From Arthrobacter sp. SLBN-122 (GTDB lineage: Bacteria > Actinomycetota > Actinomycetes > Actinomycetales > Micrococcaceae), in contig NZ_VFMS01000001.1 of assembly GCF_006715165.1 (NCBI RefSeq), forward strand, positions 744,001 to 808,000: a DNA stretch of 64,000 bases. Direction: 5' to 3'. Under the pieces are notes generated by a model. That model had not been told where the DNA came from, searched no databases, and was given only the letters and a program-made list of their open reading frames with translations. Positions 28,280 through 37,089 of this stretch are shown here, in pieces (the first letter of the stretch is position 1; the number at the start of each line of letters is the position of its first letter). The position numbers were made by a program, and so were the translations under genes.

Positions 28280-29000
28280 GGCGCGGACCCCGGAGCCTTG
28301 GTCGCGAGCACAACTGCAATCCCCACGATGTAAAATATCAAAGCATGCGTGTGGGGTCCTGGGGTGATGAGCCAGGCGCAGCTCCCGGGCGAGTTACTGC
28401 GCTACTGTCGAAAGTCGCATGTCACCCGGTGACTCGAAACCTTCCCGTCCCGAGTCTCAAGGGTCTCTCGGGCTACTTAGACCCGAGCAGTGAAAAACGC
28501 CCACCATCCGGCGTTTCCTCAACACTGCTTCAGCGCGCTCTGTCATTCGGGGGGATTGCATGAGTCGAAACTGATCTTCGTACATTGTCACGGGTTCTGT
28601 GCCGGAGGAGACACGAGGCGGCGGCATCCCATCTCAGGCCGCCCACGAGGCCACCCGGCCGCGGGGCCTGCCACAGCACCCTGTGGCTGTGATCGCAGTG
28701 GGCCAAATCGACGAATCCATCAATCCGGAGCTGATGAGAGAAGCACGCGCCGTCTTCGACTCGATCATGTTCATGTCCGACAAGACCAGTTGATACCATG
28801 GGCGATCCCGCCCTCGGGCGCCGGTTCCTTCTCTGAACCCACCTGCATGTCTCATAACCGAGGCGCCTCGAATCCCTAGCCATATGCGCCAGTTGGTTGC
28901 CCGGGCGTGCGACATTTAGCGATCCCAGAACACCGCCATTTACCGTCAAAAGTCACAAGCTTCTACCAAGAGAGGCTCATTTTGATGTGAGCAGCAGCCG
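28280..29000. other. Right part of the accessory segment, no confident gene
   Basis: About 720 bp. A plus-strand frame at 28599-28793 (GTG start) would give a 64-residue peptide ending IDESINPELMREARAVFDSI..., unrecognised and with only weak support. A small hairpin CTCGGG/CCCGAG lies at 28467-28487 followed by GAAAAA. A further TGTCTCATAAC copy, direct relative to the one at 26496, is at 28848-28858. These suggest degraded mobile DNA between the paralogous pair and the TetR remnant. Confidence 0.4.
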
Positions 29001-29273
29001 TCACCAGGCGTCGGTGAGCCAGCTGGCGAACTGGCCAGGGCTCCAGCGGCGCTGGTCCACCGACAGCACCCAGTATTCGGGCCCGTTCATGCTCCAGACG
29101 GCGTCGGCGAGTTCGGCGGCCGGGCGGTCTGTCCGCAGCTCCCCTGTGGCGGCAAGATCCTCAACGAACTTCAGCATGTTCGCCGCACGCCGGTCGGAGA
29201 TCTCCTGCCAAAGCGCCGCGCAGTCAGGCTCGGTGCCGGCGGCATCGCGCAGCAGCGCAAAGCCCCGCCAAAC
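29001..29273 (-). pseudogene. TetR-family regulator, C-terminal remnant
   Basis: The minus strand reads WRGFALLRDAAGTEPDCAAL, then WQEISDRRAANMLKFVEDLA, and ends SPGQFASWLTDAW before TGA at 29001. This looks like the ligand-binding C-terminal domain of a TetR regulator, about 90 residues. No DNA-binding N-terminus exists: the frame begins at the stop codon of the adjacent hydrolase gene. It is therefore a truncated gene at the edge of the accessory segment, probably left by a deletion or recombination event. Confidence 0.7.
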
Positions 29274-29975
29274 TCAGGCCGGAAGGTTCAGCTGCTCCAC
29301 AATGATCCGGGCGGTGGCGGGGTCGCCAAGGATTCGGAAATGCCCCGCCACCGGCAGTTCGATGTTGGTGGCCCCGGGCAGGATGCTCCGTTCGGGTATG
29401 TGCGGATCGAATGGCCCATAGATGGAGGTGATGCGGCTGTTGATGCTCAGCTCGCGGGACATCTGGAGCGTCAGGGCGTTCTTTGGCGAGAAGATCCGCA
29501 GGCTGGGCAACAGCATGTACCGGGCATAGCGGGAGCCGGAGAAGGGTGCGCACACGGCGATCATCCGGTCGATCCGGTGCTCCGGATCCAGCGACAGCAT
29601 GGCGTATTTGCCGATCAGGCCGCCCTTGCTGTGCGCCACCAGGATGGCATCGCGCAGCCCCGCCTCCTCCAGGTGCTGGGCCACCAGCTTTGCGGCGTCC
29701 GGGACCTTCATCTTGTTGCGCTGGAGCACCGTCACCACGTGGACGGGATGTCCGGCGTCGTGGACGGCCTGGATGAGCGGCATCATGAACTGCCAGTTCT
29801 CGTACACTCCGGGAATGATCAGCACGGGCGCGCGGGTGCCGTTGCGGAAGGACTCCGGCTTCACGCGCGACAGGAATCCGCGGACCTGCCAGCCCGCGGC
29901 GTAGGCATAGTCCTGGGCCCACCACAAGGCTTTTTGCAGCGGACTGATGCGGGCCTCGGCGCCGGGATCACTCAT
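29274..29975 (-). CDS. Alpha/beta hydrolase (lipase-like)
   Basis: A 233-residue hydrolase. APVLIIPGVYENWQFMMPLI provides the oxyanion region, the nucleophile elbow is LVAHSKGG (Gly replaced by Ala at the first position), the acid is likely in YGPFDPHIPERS and the catalytic His in VAGHFRIL. This fits esterase/lipase-like enzymes rather than a named group. Its stop codon is immediately followed by the TetR remnant, so the natural downstream context has been lost. Upstream lies the palindromic repeat at 30034-30092. Confidence 0.8.
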   Translation of the reverse strand: MSDPGAEARISPLQKALWWAQDYAYAAGWQVRGFLSRVKPESFRNGTRAPVLIIPGVYENWQFMMPLIQAVHDAGHPVHVVTVLQRNKMKVPDAAKLVAQHLEEAGLRDAILVAHSKGGLIGKYAMLSLDPEHRIDRMIAVCAPFSGSRYARYMLLPSLRIFSPKNALTLQMSRELSINSRITSIYGPFDPHIPERSILPGATNIELPVAGHFRILGDPATARIIVEQLNLPA

Positions 29976-30033
29976 GTGTCGAGAATATCCTCGCCACCCG
30001 CACTACCCAGCAATCCGGCCCGCAAACACGCGT

Positions 30034-30092
30034 TTGCTCCATCAGATCTGGTCCCTAAAACCCCTGTTTAGGGACCAGAAGTGATGGAGCAA
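30034..30092. repeat. Palindromic repeat (family 1, copy 2)
   Basis: Arms of 26 nt (TTGCTCCATCAGATCTGG... and its near-complement) with two mismatches and a 7-nt loop. It shares the core TGGTCCCTAAA and TTGCTC ends with the copy at 6643. It starts right after the stop of the MFS gene (minus strand), matching the placement of copy 1 behind phoX. Confidence 0.8.
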
Positions 30093-31310
30093 CTAGTAGT
30101 TGCGGCGGTGCTTCAGGCGGGGAATGACGACGGCGAACACGGCCGCCGCCGCGAACCCCAGCAGGCCCGTGGCTGAGATCCCCGGACCCAGGGAGGCCAG
30201 CGCGGTCACCCCGGAGAGGAGGACGGGGCCGCCGGTGGAGCCGGCGTCCGCCATGAACCGCCAGAGCCCCAGGAACTGGCCGCGGCCGCGGTCCGGCGAG
30301 AAGTCGGCACCAAGGGTCATCACCAGCCCGGAGCTGATGCCGTTGCCAAAGCCGATCAGCAGTGCCGCCAGCAGCAGCCCCACGAAGGAGCCGGCGAGCG
30401 GGATCAGGAGCAGCGCCGTACCCATGAGCAGCGTGGACGGAACCGCCACCCACTGCCGCCCCTTGCGGTCCATCAGTTTCCCGGCGGGATAGAACACCAG
30501 CATGTCGATGGCGCCGGAGAGCCCGTAGATAAGGGATGCGGAAGTGGCATCCATGCCCAGATAGTCCGCCCACAGCGGGATCACCACCTGCCGGGAGGAC
30601 CGCAGCGCACTGAGCAGCAGGACGCCCATGCCCAGCGAAAGGAACACGCCGGCATGCGACACCGCCACGCTCCGAAGCGTGGGCTGGGGGCCCGCGTGCC
30701 CGCCCAGGGGGACATCCGGCGTCGCAAGGTCCGGGATGGTGAGGGACAGCAGCGCGGCGGCTGCCATGGCCACCACCCCCACCCAGTAGGCTCCGGCGAT
30801 GCCGAAGAACTGCATCGCTGCGGCTCCTGCGAAGGGGCCGATGAACACGCCAATGCGGTTCACGCCGCCCAGTGTGGACAGCGCCCGGGCGCGGAACGCC
30901 ACCGGGACCGCCTCGGTGAGGTACTTCTGCCGGGCAAGGCCAAACACCGCCCCGGACATCCCGACGACGGCCATCGCCACCGCGAGCAGCAACAGTCCGT
31001 TCGGGGCCACGGCCGAGGTGGCGGCGGCTGCCAGCGCCAGGCCGGCAGCGACGGCGGCGCCCACGATGGACCAGCGTTCGCCGAAGCGAAGGGTCACCAG
31101 GGACGCGGGCAGGTTGAAGAACCAGGAACCCAGCCCGATCAGGGTGACGATCAACGCTGCCACGGCCACCGAGGCGCCCAGGTCGCGGGCAGACAATGCC
31201 ACCACCGGAAGAATGGCCCCGGTTCCGATCCCGTAGAGCAGCGTGGGTCCGAAAGCGGCCACGGCAATGCTGCGCAGGCTGAAGGGCGGGGAGTCATCCG
31301 GGGAAGTCAT
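30093..31310 (-). CDS. MFS transporter
   Basis: A 405-residue major-facilitator protein with about 12 membrane segments. Seen: LRFGERWSIVGAAVAAG as first-half loop, GRQKYL-like segment in FGLARQKYLTEAVP, and the second-half loop AGKLMDRKGRQWVAV. The substrate is unknown; it looks like a drug or metabolite exporter. Its 3' end is bounded by the family-1 palindrome, which may act as its terminator. Confidence 0.87.
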   Translation of the reverse strand: MTSPDDSPPFSLRSIAVAAFGPTLLYGIGTGAILPVVALSARDLGASVAVAALIVTLIGLGSWFFNLPASLVTLRFGERWSIVGAAVAAGLALAAAATSAVAPNGLLLLAVAMAVVGMSGAVFGLARQKYLTEAVPVAFRARALSTLGGVNRIGVFIGPFAGAAAMQFFGIAGAYWVGVVAMAAAALLSLTIPDLATPDVPLGGHAGPQPTLRSVAVSHAGVFLSLGMGVLLLSALRSSRQVVIPLWADYLGMDATSASLIYGLSGAIDMLVFYPAGKLMDRKGRQWVAVPSTLLMGTALLLIPLAGSFVGLLLAALLIGFGNGISSGLVMTLGADFSPDRGRGQFLGLWRFMADAGSTGGPVLLSGVTALASLGPGISATGLLGFAAAAVFAVVIPRLKHRRNY

Positions 31311-31367
31311 CAGATTTATCCTATGGCCGCCCCTTCACACGGCAGGACCTGCCTCAACCGGGAACGC

Positions 31368-31799
31368 TCAGCGGGGCTTGGGCTCGAACCCTGCCAGGGC
31401 GCGGAACAGATTGACCACTTCCACCACGGCGCCGATCACGGAGCCCACGATGCCGAGCACCAGGAGCACCCGCACCACTACCGGCCAACCGGACCAGCCG
31501 TCGCCGAAGTCGAAGGGAAAGACCTCCCACAGGCGCAGCAGGGCGGCCACCCCGAAGCCCATGACAACAATGTTGCCCAGTGCCAGGAGGGCCCGGGCGC
31601 GGATCACCACGCAAACCAGGTTCACGATGATGCCCGCGATCAGGGAGGCGTTGATGAGGTCAAGGACGCGGGCCATGTCCGCCGTCAGGAACGGCAGCAC
31701 CTGCCACCCCGGCCAGATATTGATCCCGTACAGCAGCAGGGCATTGACGATGGCGGAGCCAAAGTTGCCGCTGGGCCGGGTGGTTGTCCTGTCCGCCAT
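31368..31799 (-). CDS. Small multi-pass membrane protein, unknown
   Basis: A 143-residue protein with four hydrophobic segments (about residues 15-35, 48-68, 72-92 and 105-130) joined by short loops. No enzymatic motif was recognised. The pattern of two hairpins with a central VVIRARALLALGNIVVM is similar to uncharacterised actinobacterial membrane proteins. It lies 57 bp upstream of the MFS gene on the same strand and could be co-transcribed with it. Confidence 0.7.
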   Translation of the reverse strand: MADRTTTRPSGNFGSAIVNALLLYGINIWPGWQVLPFLTADMARVLDLINASLIAGIIVNLVCVVIRARALLALGNIVVMGFGVAALLRLWEVFPFDFGDGWSGWPVVVRVLLVLGIVGSVIGAVVEVVNLFRALAGFEPKPR

Positions 31800-31943
31800 G
31801 CCAACAGGCTCCAGCCGAACCGTCCCAACCAGAAGTGCCGAAGGTCCCCCGGCCTCCCGTTGCCCATCCGTCCGGGATACCCAATCCCGAACACTGAATC
31901 GGCCGTGCGGTGGGTGAACCAGCAGGTCATGGGTTAGCCGGAA

Positions 31944-32558
31944 TCAGTACCCTTCCAGCACTTCCCTGGCCTTGCCGTTTGCCGCCGCGCTGATCAACTC
32001 TTCGGCCACAAGGTGCAGCTTGACGTTGGCGTGCTGGCTTCTGGTGGCCAGGACCTGGAATGCTGCCTCGGCATCCAGGCTGCGCAGGGCCATGACCATG
32101 CCTTTCGCCTGCTCGATGACGGCCTTGTGCCCGAATGCGCCCTCGATGGCCTCGGACGCGGCGTGCTGGGACTCGATGCGCAGGCTCTGGGTCACGTCCA
32201 CCATGAAGCCGCGTGCCTGCTCCACGCGACCGGACGGCGCGGCGACGGCCTGGATGGCCGAAAAAACGCGCCGCTCCCTGCCCCGGGCGTCCATGATCCG
32301 GTGCAGCAGTGCGCCCTGGCCGCCGCCCTCAAGCAGGTCCGCCCACAGTGCCCGCACCGGCTCCCGGTCCACCGGGTGCTTGTGGGCCATCAGCACCTCG
32401 AACGTGGGCACCACGTCACCCGGCCGCAGCCCGTGAATCCCAAACATGCCCTCGGACCACTGCATGTTTCCGGAAGCGACGTCCAGTTCAAAGGTCCCTG
32501 AAGGACAGACCGCGGCAGCGGGCAGCGGGAAGAGGTACGCATCCAACTTCGACCACAT
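31944..32558 (-). CDS. PAS-ANTAR RNA-binding regulator
   Basis: A 204-residue protein. An N-terminal PAS-like sensor (FELDVASGNMQWSEGMFGIH ... HPVDREPV ... GFMVDVT) is followed by a C-terminal ANTAR domain (about residues 145-200: HKAVIEQAKGMVMALRSLDAEAAF...). ANTAR domains bind paired hairpins in leader RNAs and prevent termination. ATG 32558 (MWSKLDAYLF) follows GGGAGG. The open frame extends eight codons upstream without a ribosome site. One of several ANTAR proteins here; target transcripts are unknown. Confidence 0.83.
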   Translation of the reverse strand: MWSKLDAYLFPLPAAAVCPSGTFELDVASGNMQWSEGMFGIHGLRPGDVVPTFEVLMAHKHPVDREPVRALWADLLEGGGQGALLHRIMDARGRERRVFSAIQAVAAPSGRVEQARGFMVDVTQSLRIESQHAASEAIEGAFGHKAVIEQAKGMVMALRSLDAEAAFQVLATRSQHANVKLHLVAEELISAAANGKAREVLEGY

Positions 32559-32746
32559 CCATGCCTCCCAACAATCGCCCACCCCGGGCGGCCTTCTGGC
32601 ATAAGAGTAGCTGAACCCGGCGCCCGTAATGTGCCCTGTTCGCTTGCGGCAGGACGCGGATTAGGGGGTCACAAAAGCCGCGTGGAGGAGTAGCGTTCGC
32701 CTTATGGGGTGCTGAACCGCGTCCCAATCCAAGGGAAGGTCAATTC

Positions 32747-33088
32747 ATGGGTGAGGCATGGATCCGGACGCTGGGCAACGGGCTGGTCCGGGCAGATCGG
32801 GTCACCGAGATTTCATCCACCCGCGGGTCCCTTTATGAGGACCAGGGGTATTCATTGAAGGTCATCGTGGACGGCAAGGGCCACGTGTTGATTGACGACG
32901 GCGGGCTGCAGGGGTCCATGCAGGAGCGGCTGGAATACGCCAGGCACATGGAGGACGCCCTGCTGCTGGCCATCGACGAGGCACGCGAGAGCGACGCGTC
33001 GATGGTGATCTCCTACGAGCCGGAGCGTGAGCGCTGGTCCGCAGCTCCAGTTTCAGTATTAACCGGGCGGCTTCCCGAAGTCGTCTGA
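32747..33088 (+). CDS. Unknown small protein
   Basis: A 113-residue soluble protein beginning MGEAWIRTLGNGLVRADRVT, with a GHVLIDDGG segment and a helical C-terminal half. AAGGGAAGG precedes ATG 32747. The start resembles short barrel-like domains with a repeated valine/aspartate pattern, but I do not recognise a family. It is divergent from the PAS-ANTAR gene and convergent with trxB. Confidence 0.65.
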   Translation: MGEAWIRTLGNGLVRADRVTEISSTRGSLYEDQGYSLKVIVDGKGHVLIDDGGLQGSMQERLEYARHMEDALLLAIDEARESDASMVISYEPERERWSAAPVSVLTGRLPEVV

Positions 33089-33137
33089 CGCTGCAGCGTG
33101 CTGCCCGGGCAACCGTGGGTGCCCGGGCAGCAGCAAC

Positions 33138-34115
33138 TCAGCTGTGCGTCGGTTCTTCCACGAGTGCGGTGGCGATGCTGGCCGCGTCATCCAGTGCGGC
33201 CAGGAACCGTTCGGCGTCCAGGGCCGCGGCGCAACCGGTGCCCGCGGCGGTGATGGCCTGCCGGTAGCGGTGGTCCACGGCGTCGCCGCAGGCAAAGACG
33301 CCGGTCAGGTTGGTGCACGTGGTGGGGGCGTCCACCTTGATGTAGCCTTCCTCGTCCAGGTCCACCTGGCCTGCCACCAGCTCGGTCCTGGGCAGGTGTC
33401 CGATGGCCACGAAGATGCCGGTGGCATCCTGGTGTCGGGTCTCGCCGGTGCGGGTGTCGGTGAGGGTGACGCCGGTGACCTTGCCGTCGCCGTGGATGGC
33501 GGTGACGGCGGAGTTCCAGGCGAAGCGGATCTTGGGGTTGTCCTTGGCGCGCTGGGCCATGATGCGGGAGGCGCGCAGTTCGCCCTTGCGGACCACCACC
33601 GTCACGGTCTTGCCGAAACGGGTCAGGAAGGTGGCTTCCTCCATGGCGGAGTCGCCGCCGCCCACCACGATGATGTCCTGGTCGCGGAAGAAGAACCCGT
33701 CGCACGTGGCGCACCAGGAAACGCCGTGGCCGCTGAACTTCTTTTCCTCCGGCAGGCCGAGTTCCTTGTACGCGGAGCCGGTGGCCAGGATGACGGCCGG
33801 CGCCTCGTAGGTCTCCCCGGCGCCGGTGACCACGCGCTTGAGGGAACCTTTCAGCTCAACGGACGTGGCGTCGTCGTACTCAATGCGCGCGCCGAACCTC
33901 TCCGCCTGCTGCTGCAGCCCGTCCATCAGTTCCGGACCCTGGATGCCGCCGGGGAAGCCCGGGAAGTTTTCCACCTCGGTGGTGTTCATCAGGGCGCCGC
34001 CGGCGGTGACGGACCCGGCCAGGACCAGCGGGTTCAGGCCGGCGCGCGCGGCATAGATGGCGGCAGTGTAGCCGGAGGGGCCGGATCCGATGATGATCAG
34101 CTGCTCTTTACTCAT
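33138..34115 (-). CDS. trxB: Thioredoxin reductase
   Basis: A 325-residue NADPH-dependent flavoenzyme that reduces thioredoxin. FAD-binding [18 protein letters not shown] at the N-terminus, the redox pair in CATCDGFFF (about residues 133-136), NADPH-binding [10 protein letters not shown] and the C-terminal [20 protein letters not shown] all match low-Mr TrxB. The gene lies 22 bp downstream of arsC, so the two probably form an operon; the reductase could supply electrons for thiol chemistry linked to arsenate reduction, although the window has no thioredoxin gene beside it. Confidence 0.96.
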   Translation of the reverse strand: MSKEQLIIIGSGPSGYTAAIYAARAGLNPLVLAGSVTAGGALMNTTEVENFPGFPGGIQGPELMDGLQQQAERFGARIEYDDATSVELKGSLKRVVTGAGETYEAPAVILATGSAYKELGLPEEKKFSGHGVSWCATCDGFFFRDQDIIVVGGGDSAMEEATFLTRFGKTVTVVVRKGELRASRIMAQRAKDNPKIRFAWNSAVTAIHGDGKVTGVTLTDTRTGETRHQDATGIFVAIGHLPRTELVAGQVDLDEEGYIKVDAPTTCTNLTGVFACGDAVDHRYRQAITAAGTGCAAALDAERFLAALDDAASIATALVEEPTHS

Positions 34116-34137
34116 GAATTGTCCTTCGGTGGCGGTA

Positions 34138-34572
34138 CTACTGGGCGTCCGCGTGCTGCGCGGGCAGGAGTTCGGTGATCAGTTGTTCAACGCGGGCCTT
34201 GATCTCGTCACGGATGGGACGGACGGAGTCAACGCCCTTGCCGGCCGGATCCTCCAGCACCCAGTCCTCGTAACGCTTGCCCGGGAAGAACGGGCACTCG
34301 TCACCGCAGCCCATGGTGATCACCACGTCCGATTCTTTCACTGCCTCGGTGGTGAGGACCTTCGGGACCTCTGCGGACATGTCGATGCCCACCTCAGCCA
34401 TGGCCTCGACGGCGGCCGCGTTGACCTTCTCCGCCGGCTGGGACCCGGCGGAACGGACCTCGACGGCGCCCCTGGACAGGGAGGTGAGGAAGGCGGCAGC
34501 CATCTGCGACCGGCCGGCGTTGTGGACGCAGACAAAGAGGACGGACGGCTTTCCTGCGGGGTCGGTGCTCAT
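34138..34572 (-). CDS. arsC: Arsenate reductase / arsenate-mycothiol transferase, LMW-PTP family
   Basis: A 144-residue member of the low-molecular-weight phosphatase fold arsenate reductases. The anion-binding loop is [16 protein letters not shown], with the nucleophilic Cys at about residue 15; [19 protein letters not shown] provides the second cysteine region and the catalytic-type Asp segment follows (DWVLEDPAG). These features match the actinobacterial enzymes that use mycothiol. No arsenite exporter or ArsR partner is adjacent. ATG 34572. Confidence 0.88.
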   Translation of the reverse strand: MSTDPAGKPSVLFVCVHNAGRSQMAAAFLTSLSRGAVEVRSAGSQPAEKVNAAAVEAMAEVGIDMSAEVPKVLTTEAVKESDVVITMGCGDECPFFPGKRYEDWVLEDPAGKGVDSVRPIRDEIKARVEQLITELLPAQHADAQ

Positions 34573-34729
34573 GGGTACTCCTCAAACTGATTGGAAACTG
34601 CGTTCGGTGTAATAAACGTCACCCGTGTTGCGTGGATCACATTGATTGCCTAATCTAGTTGAGGCTTAAGCAAACAGGCCATGCAAGAAGCTGCAGCGTC
34701 GCAGCCAATGCCGGGGAAGGCTTTACAAC

Positions 34730-35053
34730 TTGAACTCTAAGCTGAACATCGTGGTCCGGGTTGATCTGGACCGTAGCAAGGCCAAGGTGATTGCAACGGG
34801 GCATATCACCATTCACAGCATCAACGCCCTCTATGTCGTGGCAAAGCGTGCCAACTCCCTCAAGGGAGGCCTGGACCTGGAGCTGGACATTTCCAGCGCC
34901 TGGGTGGACCAGGAAGCGCTGGACATGCTCCGCGCCTGCTCTGAAACAAGGCACCTGCCCGCCAAAATCGATCCGGACCAGGCATCCTGCACCATCAGCG
35001 TGCTGGCTGACCGCCGACATCCGCGCCAAACGGCAGGCCGCCTGGCCGCATAA
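34730..35053 (+). CDS. Unknown small protein, possibly STAS-like
   Basis: A 107-residue protein from TTG 34730, chosen because GGGGAAGG lies about 9 nt upstream and no ATG fits. The alternation of strands and helices (IVVRVDLDRSKAKVIATGHI ... LDLELDISSAWVDQEALDML) is reminiscent of anti-sigma-antagonist (STAS) folds, with an Asp-Ile-Ser-Ser segment where such proteins have their phosphorylatable serine, but the match is loose. Convergent with the small gene at 35193. Confidence 0.55.
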   Translation: MNSKLNIVVRVDLDRSKAKVIATGHITIHSINALYVVAKRANSLKGGLDLELDISSAWVDQEALDMLRACSETRHLPAKIDPDQASCTISVLADRRHPRQTAGRLAA

Positions 35054-35126
35054 ATTTTTCGGTCCCTCGCCGAGCCCAGTTTTCGGGCCAGAGCGGGCCG
35101 ACCACTTCACTTTTCGCTCCAACGGT

Positions 35127-35170
35127 CCGAAGTGCAGCTGCATCTGAACAAACGGATGGCTGCACTTCGG
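35127..35170. terminator. Hairpin between convergent small genes
   Basis: CCGAAGTGCAGC pairs perfectly with GCTGCACTTCGG, with a further CATC/GATG inner stem and a TG bulge. It lies between two convergent genes (ending 35053 and 35193), so a two-way terminator role is likely. No clear T-run is present. Confidence 0.5.
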
Positions 35171-35192
35171 GGCCGGCGGGGCTCTTTCCGGA

Positions 35193-35399
35193 TTACAGCA
35201 ACTCCACGTCCGCGCCGAGGATGTCCTGGAGCTCCTCAACGGTGAGGCCGGCTGCCCTGCTCAGCGCGTCATGCCCGACTCCCAGCTCCGCAGCATTCCG
35301 GAGTACGCTCCCGAACCGCTCCTGCGCCGCATCGAGCTCCCACTGCAGGCTCTCCACCCTCGCCGAGGCCAACCGGACCGTCCGATAGTTAACCAACAA
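35193..35399 (-). CDS. Unknown small protein with HTH-like C-terminus
   Basis: A peptide of up to 68 residues (TTG 35399; an internal GTG would shorten it by 14). A short coiled-coil-like helix (ESLQWELDAAQERFGSVLRN) precedes a helix-turn-helix-like tail (LGVGHDALSRAAGLTVEELQ). It could be a small DNA-binding protein. A TAGCTAGCTAGCTA palindrome lies directly before the start, so it may be controlled by the adjacent MarR regulator. Confidence 0.5.
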   Translation of the reverse strand: MLVNYRTVRLASARVESLQWELDAAQERFGSVLRNAAELGVGHDALSRAAGLTVEELQDILGADVELL

Positions 35400-35401
35400 T
35401 G

Positions 35402-35415
35402 TAGCTAGCTAGCTA
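35402..35415. promoter_or_regulatory. Palindrome TAGCTAGCTAGCTA, candidate MarR operator
   Basis: A perfect 14-bp palindrome between the 3' end of the MarR gene and the start of the small gene at 35193-35399. Its dyad size and AT/GC pattern suit a MarR-type operator. No experimental support. Confidence 0.4.
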
Positions 35416-35430
35416 AAATTACGATGTTGT

Positions 35431-35949
35431 CTACCGTGCAGTGACCCCAGGCGCGATATCGACGGAGTCCACGGCTTCCCGCATGCACACCAGAAAGTGC
35501 ATTACGGCCTTAAGCTCCTCCGGAGACAGCGATTCCGCAGCTTCAAGCATGCGCTGGTGCATCTGGTTGAGGTTGTCCCGGACTTCCTCGTCCGCTCCGG
35601 GAGTGGGACGAAGGAGGACGGCCCGCCGGTCTGAAGGATGGGGTACGCGCGTCACGTAGCCGCTGGCAACGAGCCGGTCCACGAGACTGGTCATGGACGC
35701 GGAGGTGATCCCCAGGCGGCCGGCAAGTTCGGTAGGGCGGACTCCCACGCCGGCAGCTTCTGCGTCGATGAGGTAACGGAGAGCCAGGAGGTCCGTCTCC
35801 CCCATCGCAGCGGAGGAGCGGGTGCGCCGCCGCATCGCGCTTTCTGAAGTCCGGAATTCGCGGAGGGCATTGATGACGTCAACAGCTCGTGGCTGGGCGT
35901 CCGCGGTGGGTGGGTACCAGTAGCCTTCGCTTGCACCATACGGTTTCAT
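35431..35949 (-). CDS. MarR-family transcriptional regulator
   Basis: A 172-residue winged-helix regulator. After a 50-residue N-terminal arm come the recognition elements GVRPTELAGRLGITSASMTS and the wing GYVTRVPHPSDRRAVLLRPT, the MarR hallmark with the DRR motif. The C-terminal helices form the dimer interface. A dyad CTAACA...TGTTAG lies 35 bp upstream of the start, suggesting autoregulation. It is divergent from a GAF-ANTAR gene. Confidence 0.9.
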   Translation of the reverse strand: MKPYGASEGYWYPPTADAQPRAVDVINALREFRTSESAMRRRTRSSAAMGETDLLALRYLIDAEAAGVGVRPTELAGRLGITSASMTSLVDRLVASGYVTRVPHPSDRRAVLLRPTPGADEEVRDNLNQMHQRMLEAAESLSPEELKAVMHFLVCMREAVDSVDIAPGVTAR

Positions 35950-35983
35950 GCGAATTCCTTCGATATCCTACTTGCTTGCCTGT

Positions 35984-36001
35984 CTAACAAACATATGTTA
36001 G
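35984..36001. promoter_or_regulatory. Inverted repeat CTAACA-N6-TGTTAG, candidate operator
   Basis: An 18-bp element with 6-bp perfect arms in the divergent region between the MarR gene and the GAF-ANTAR gene. It is well placed for MarR autoregulation or joint control of both genes. Confidence 0.45.
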
Positions 36002-36125
36002 CCCACTTGTTCCACCGCCACCTCCACAATGATGAAGAGCGCAAGCAAGTACCTGCGCAGGTAGCCGGGGGAAAAGTAGAGTACCCACTACTCGTGCCCT
36101 CCTCCGGCCGGGCCAATAAGTTTCT

Positions 36126-36926
36126 ATGAAACCCGAGGCACCACCGCCAAGGGGCCTGACAAGACGGGGGTGCAGGGTGGCAGGTGGCCCGGCAAACAAC
36201 GTGGAGCCCGAGAGGCAGGGGTTCCTGCTGGATCTGGTGACAGGGGCCGACGACGATGCGTCGTCCCTGCAGAAGCTGGCCGATGCCGCCTCCCGCTGGA
36301 TCAGCACCACGGCCGGCACCGCCATTGAGTGCGCCGCCGTGCTGCACCGTCAGCGGTCCTGTCCTGCCAGCGCCGGGAGCACGCCGGCCGCGGCCTCCCT
36401 GGCATTAGACGACGAAACCGGCGACGATCCCGCAGCAATTGCGTCGGCACTGCTTGGAGCGGCAGTGATCAACCCGGGCGGCGCCAGGTGGCAGGCGTAC
36501 CGGAGGCGGTTGACGGACAGAGGTTTTGGCGCGGCCCTCGCCGTTCCCCTGGAACTGCAGCCCGGCTCTGCCGGCACACTCGTGTTCCTGGGACCGGCGA
36601 ACTACGTTTTCAATGGCAAGGTGGTTGACGAGGCCGCCTGGTTCGCCGGGGTGGCGTCGCACAGCCTGAAACTTGCCCTTGATGTCCACGGCGTCATCCG
36701 CGCAGGTGACAACCTGAAACAGGTTCTGGAGAGCAGGACCAGCATTGACGTTGCCTGCGGCGTGCTGATGGCGCAGAACCGCTGCTCCTATGCGGAGGCG
36801 TTCGGCAAGCTCGCCGGCACCTCACGGCACCGCAACCTGAAGGTCCGCAGCGTTGCGGAAAGCCTCCTGAGGTCGCTGCCCAGCGGTGCGCCGTCAACAC
36901 GGTTCGAGCCCCCGGCCATCGCATAA
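36126..36926 (+). CDS. GAF-ANTAR RNA-binding regulator
   Basis: A 266-residue protein. A GAF-like sensor domain (about residues 35-190, beginning FLLDLVTGADDDASSLQKLA) is followed by a C-terminal ANTAR domain (LESRTSIDVACGVLMAQNRC, then SYAEAFGKL...). It probably acts as an antiterminator whose RNA binding depends on the sensor. ATG 36126. The divergent gap with marR holds a dyad that might also affect it. The ANTAR domain aligns without gaps to that at the end of the ArsR-type protein at 56084. Confidence 0.83.
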   Translation: MKPEAPPPRGLTRRGCRVAGGPANNVEPERQGFLLDLVTGADDDASSLQKLADAASRWISTTAGTAIECAAVLHRQRSCPASAGSTPAAASLALDDETGDDPAAIASALLGAAVINPGGARWQAYRRRLTDRGFGAALAVPLELQPGSAGTLVFLGPANYVFNGKVVDEAAWFAGVASHSLKLALDVHGVIRAGDNLKQVLESRTSIDVACGVLMAQNRCSYAEAFGKLAGTSRHRNLKVRSVAESLLRSLPSGAPSTRFEPPAIA

Positions 36927-36984
36927 GAACTGCGGCGGAATGCTGGTGCCGCGCTCTTGTCCCTAAGCCGCGCTCTTGCCCTAA

Positions 36985-37089
36985 CTAGTGCCGCGCCCGG
37001 AACCGGATGAGGCCTGCCGCAACCAGCCCTGCACACCCGAGTGAAGCCAGCATGCCGCCGAGAGCCACGAAGTAATCGGTAATGGTCAT
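36985..37089 (-). CDS. 34-residue membrane peptide
   Basis: Reads MTITDYFVALGGMLASLGCA, then GLVAAGLIRFRARH. One membrane helix with a basic end. AAAGGAG lies 9 nt before ATG 37089, a strong ribosome site for such a short frame. It resembles single-helix small membrane proteins; no family is recognised. It may be a subunit or regulator of a larger membrane complex not seen here. Confidence 0.5.
   Translation of the reverse strand: MTITDYFVALGGMLASLGCAGLVAAGLIRFRARH

Noticed and set aside
28599..28793. 64-codon frame in the accessory segment
   Set aside because: Only a GTG start with a weak context and no recognised motif; kept as an unassigned stretch.
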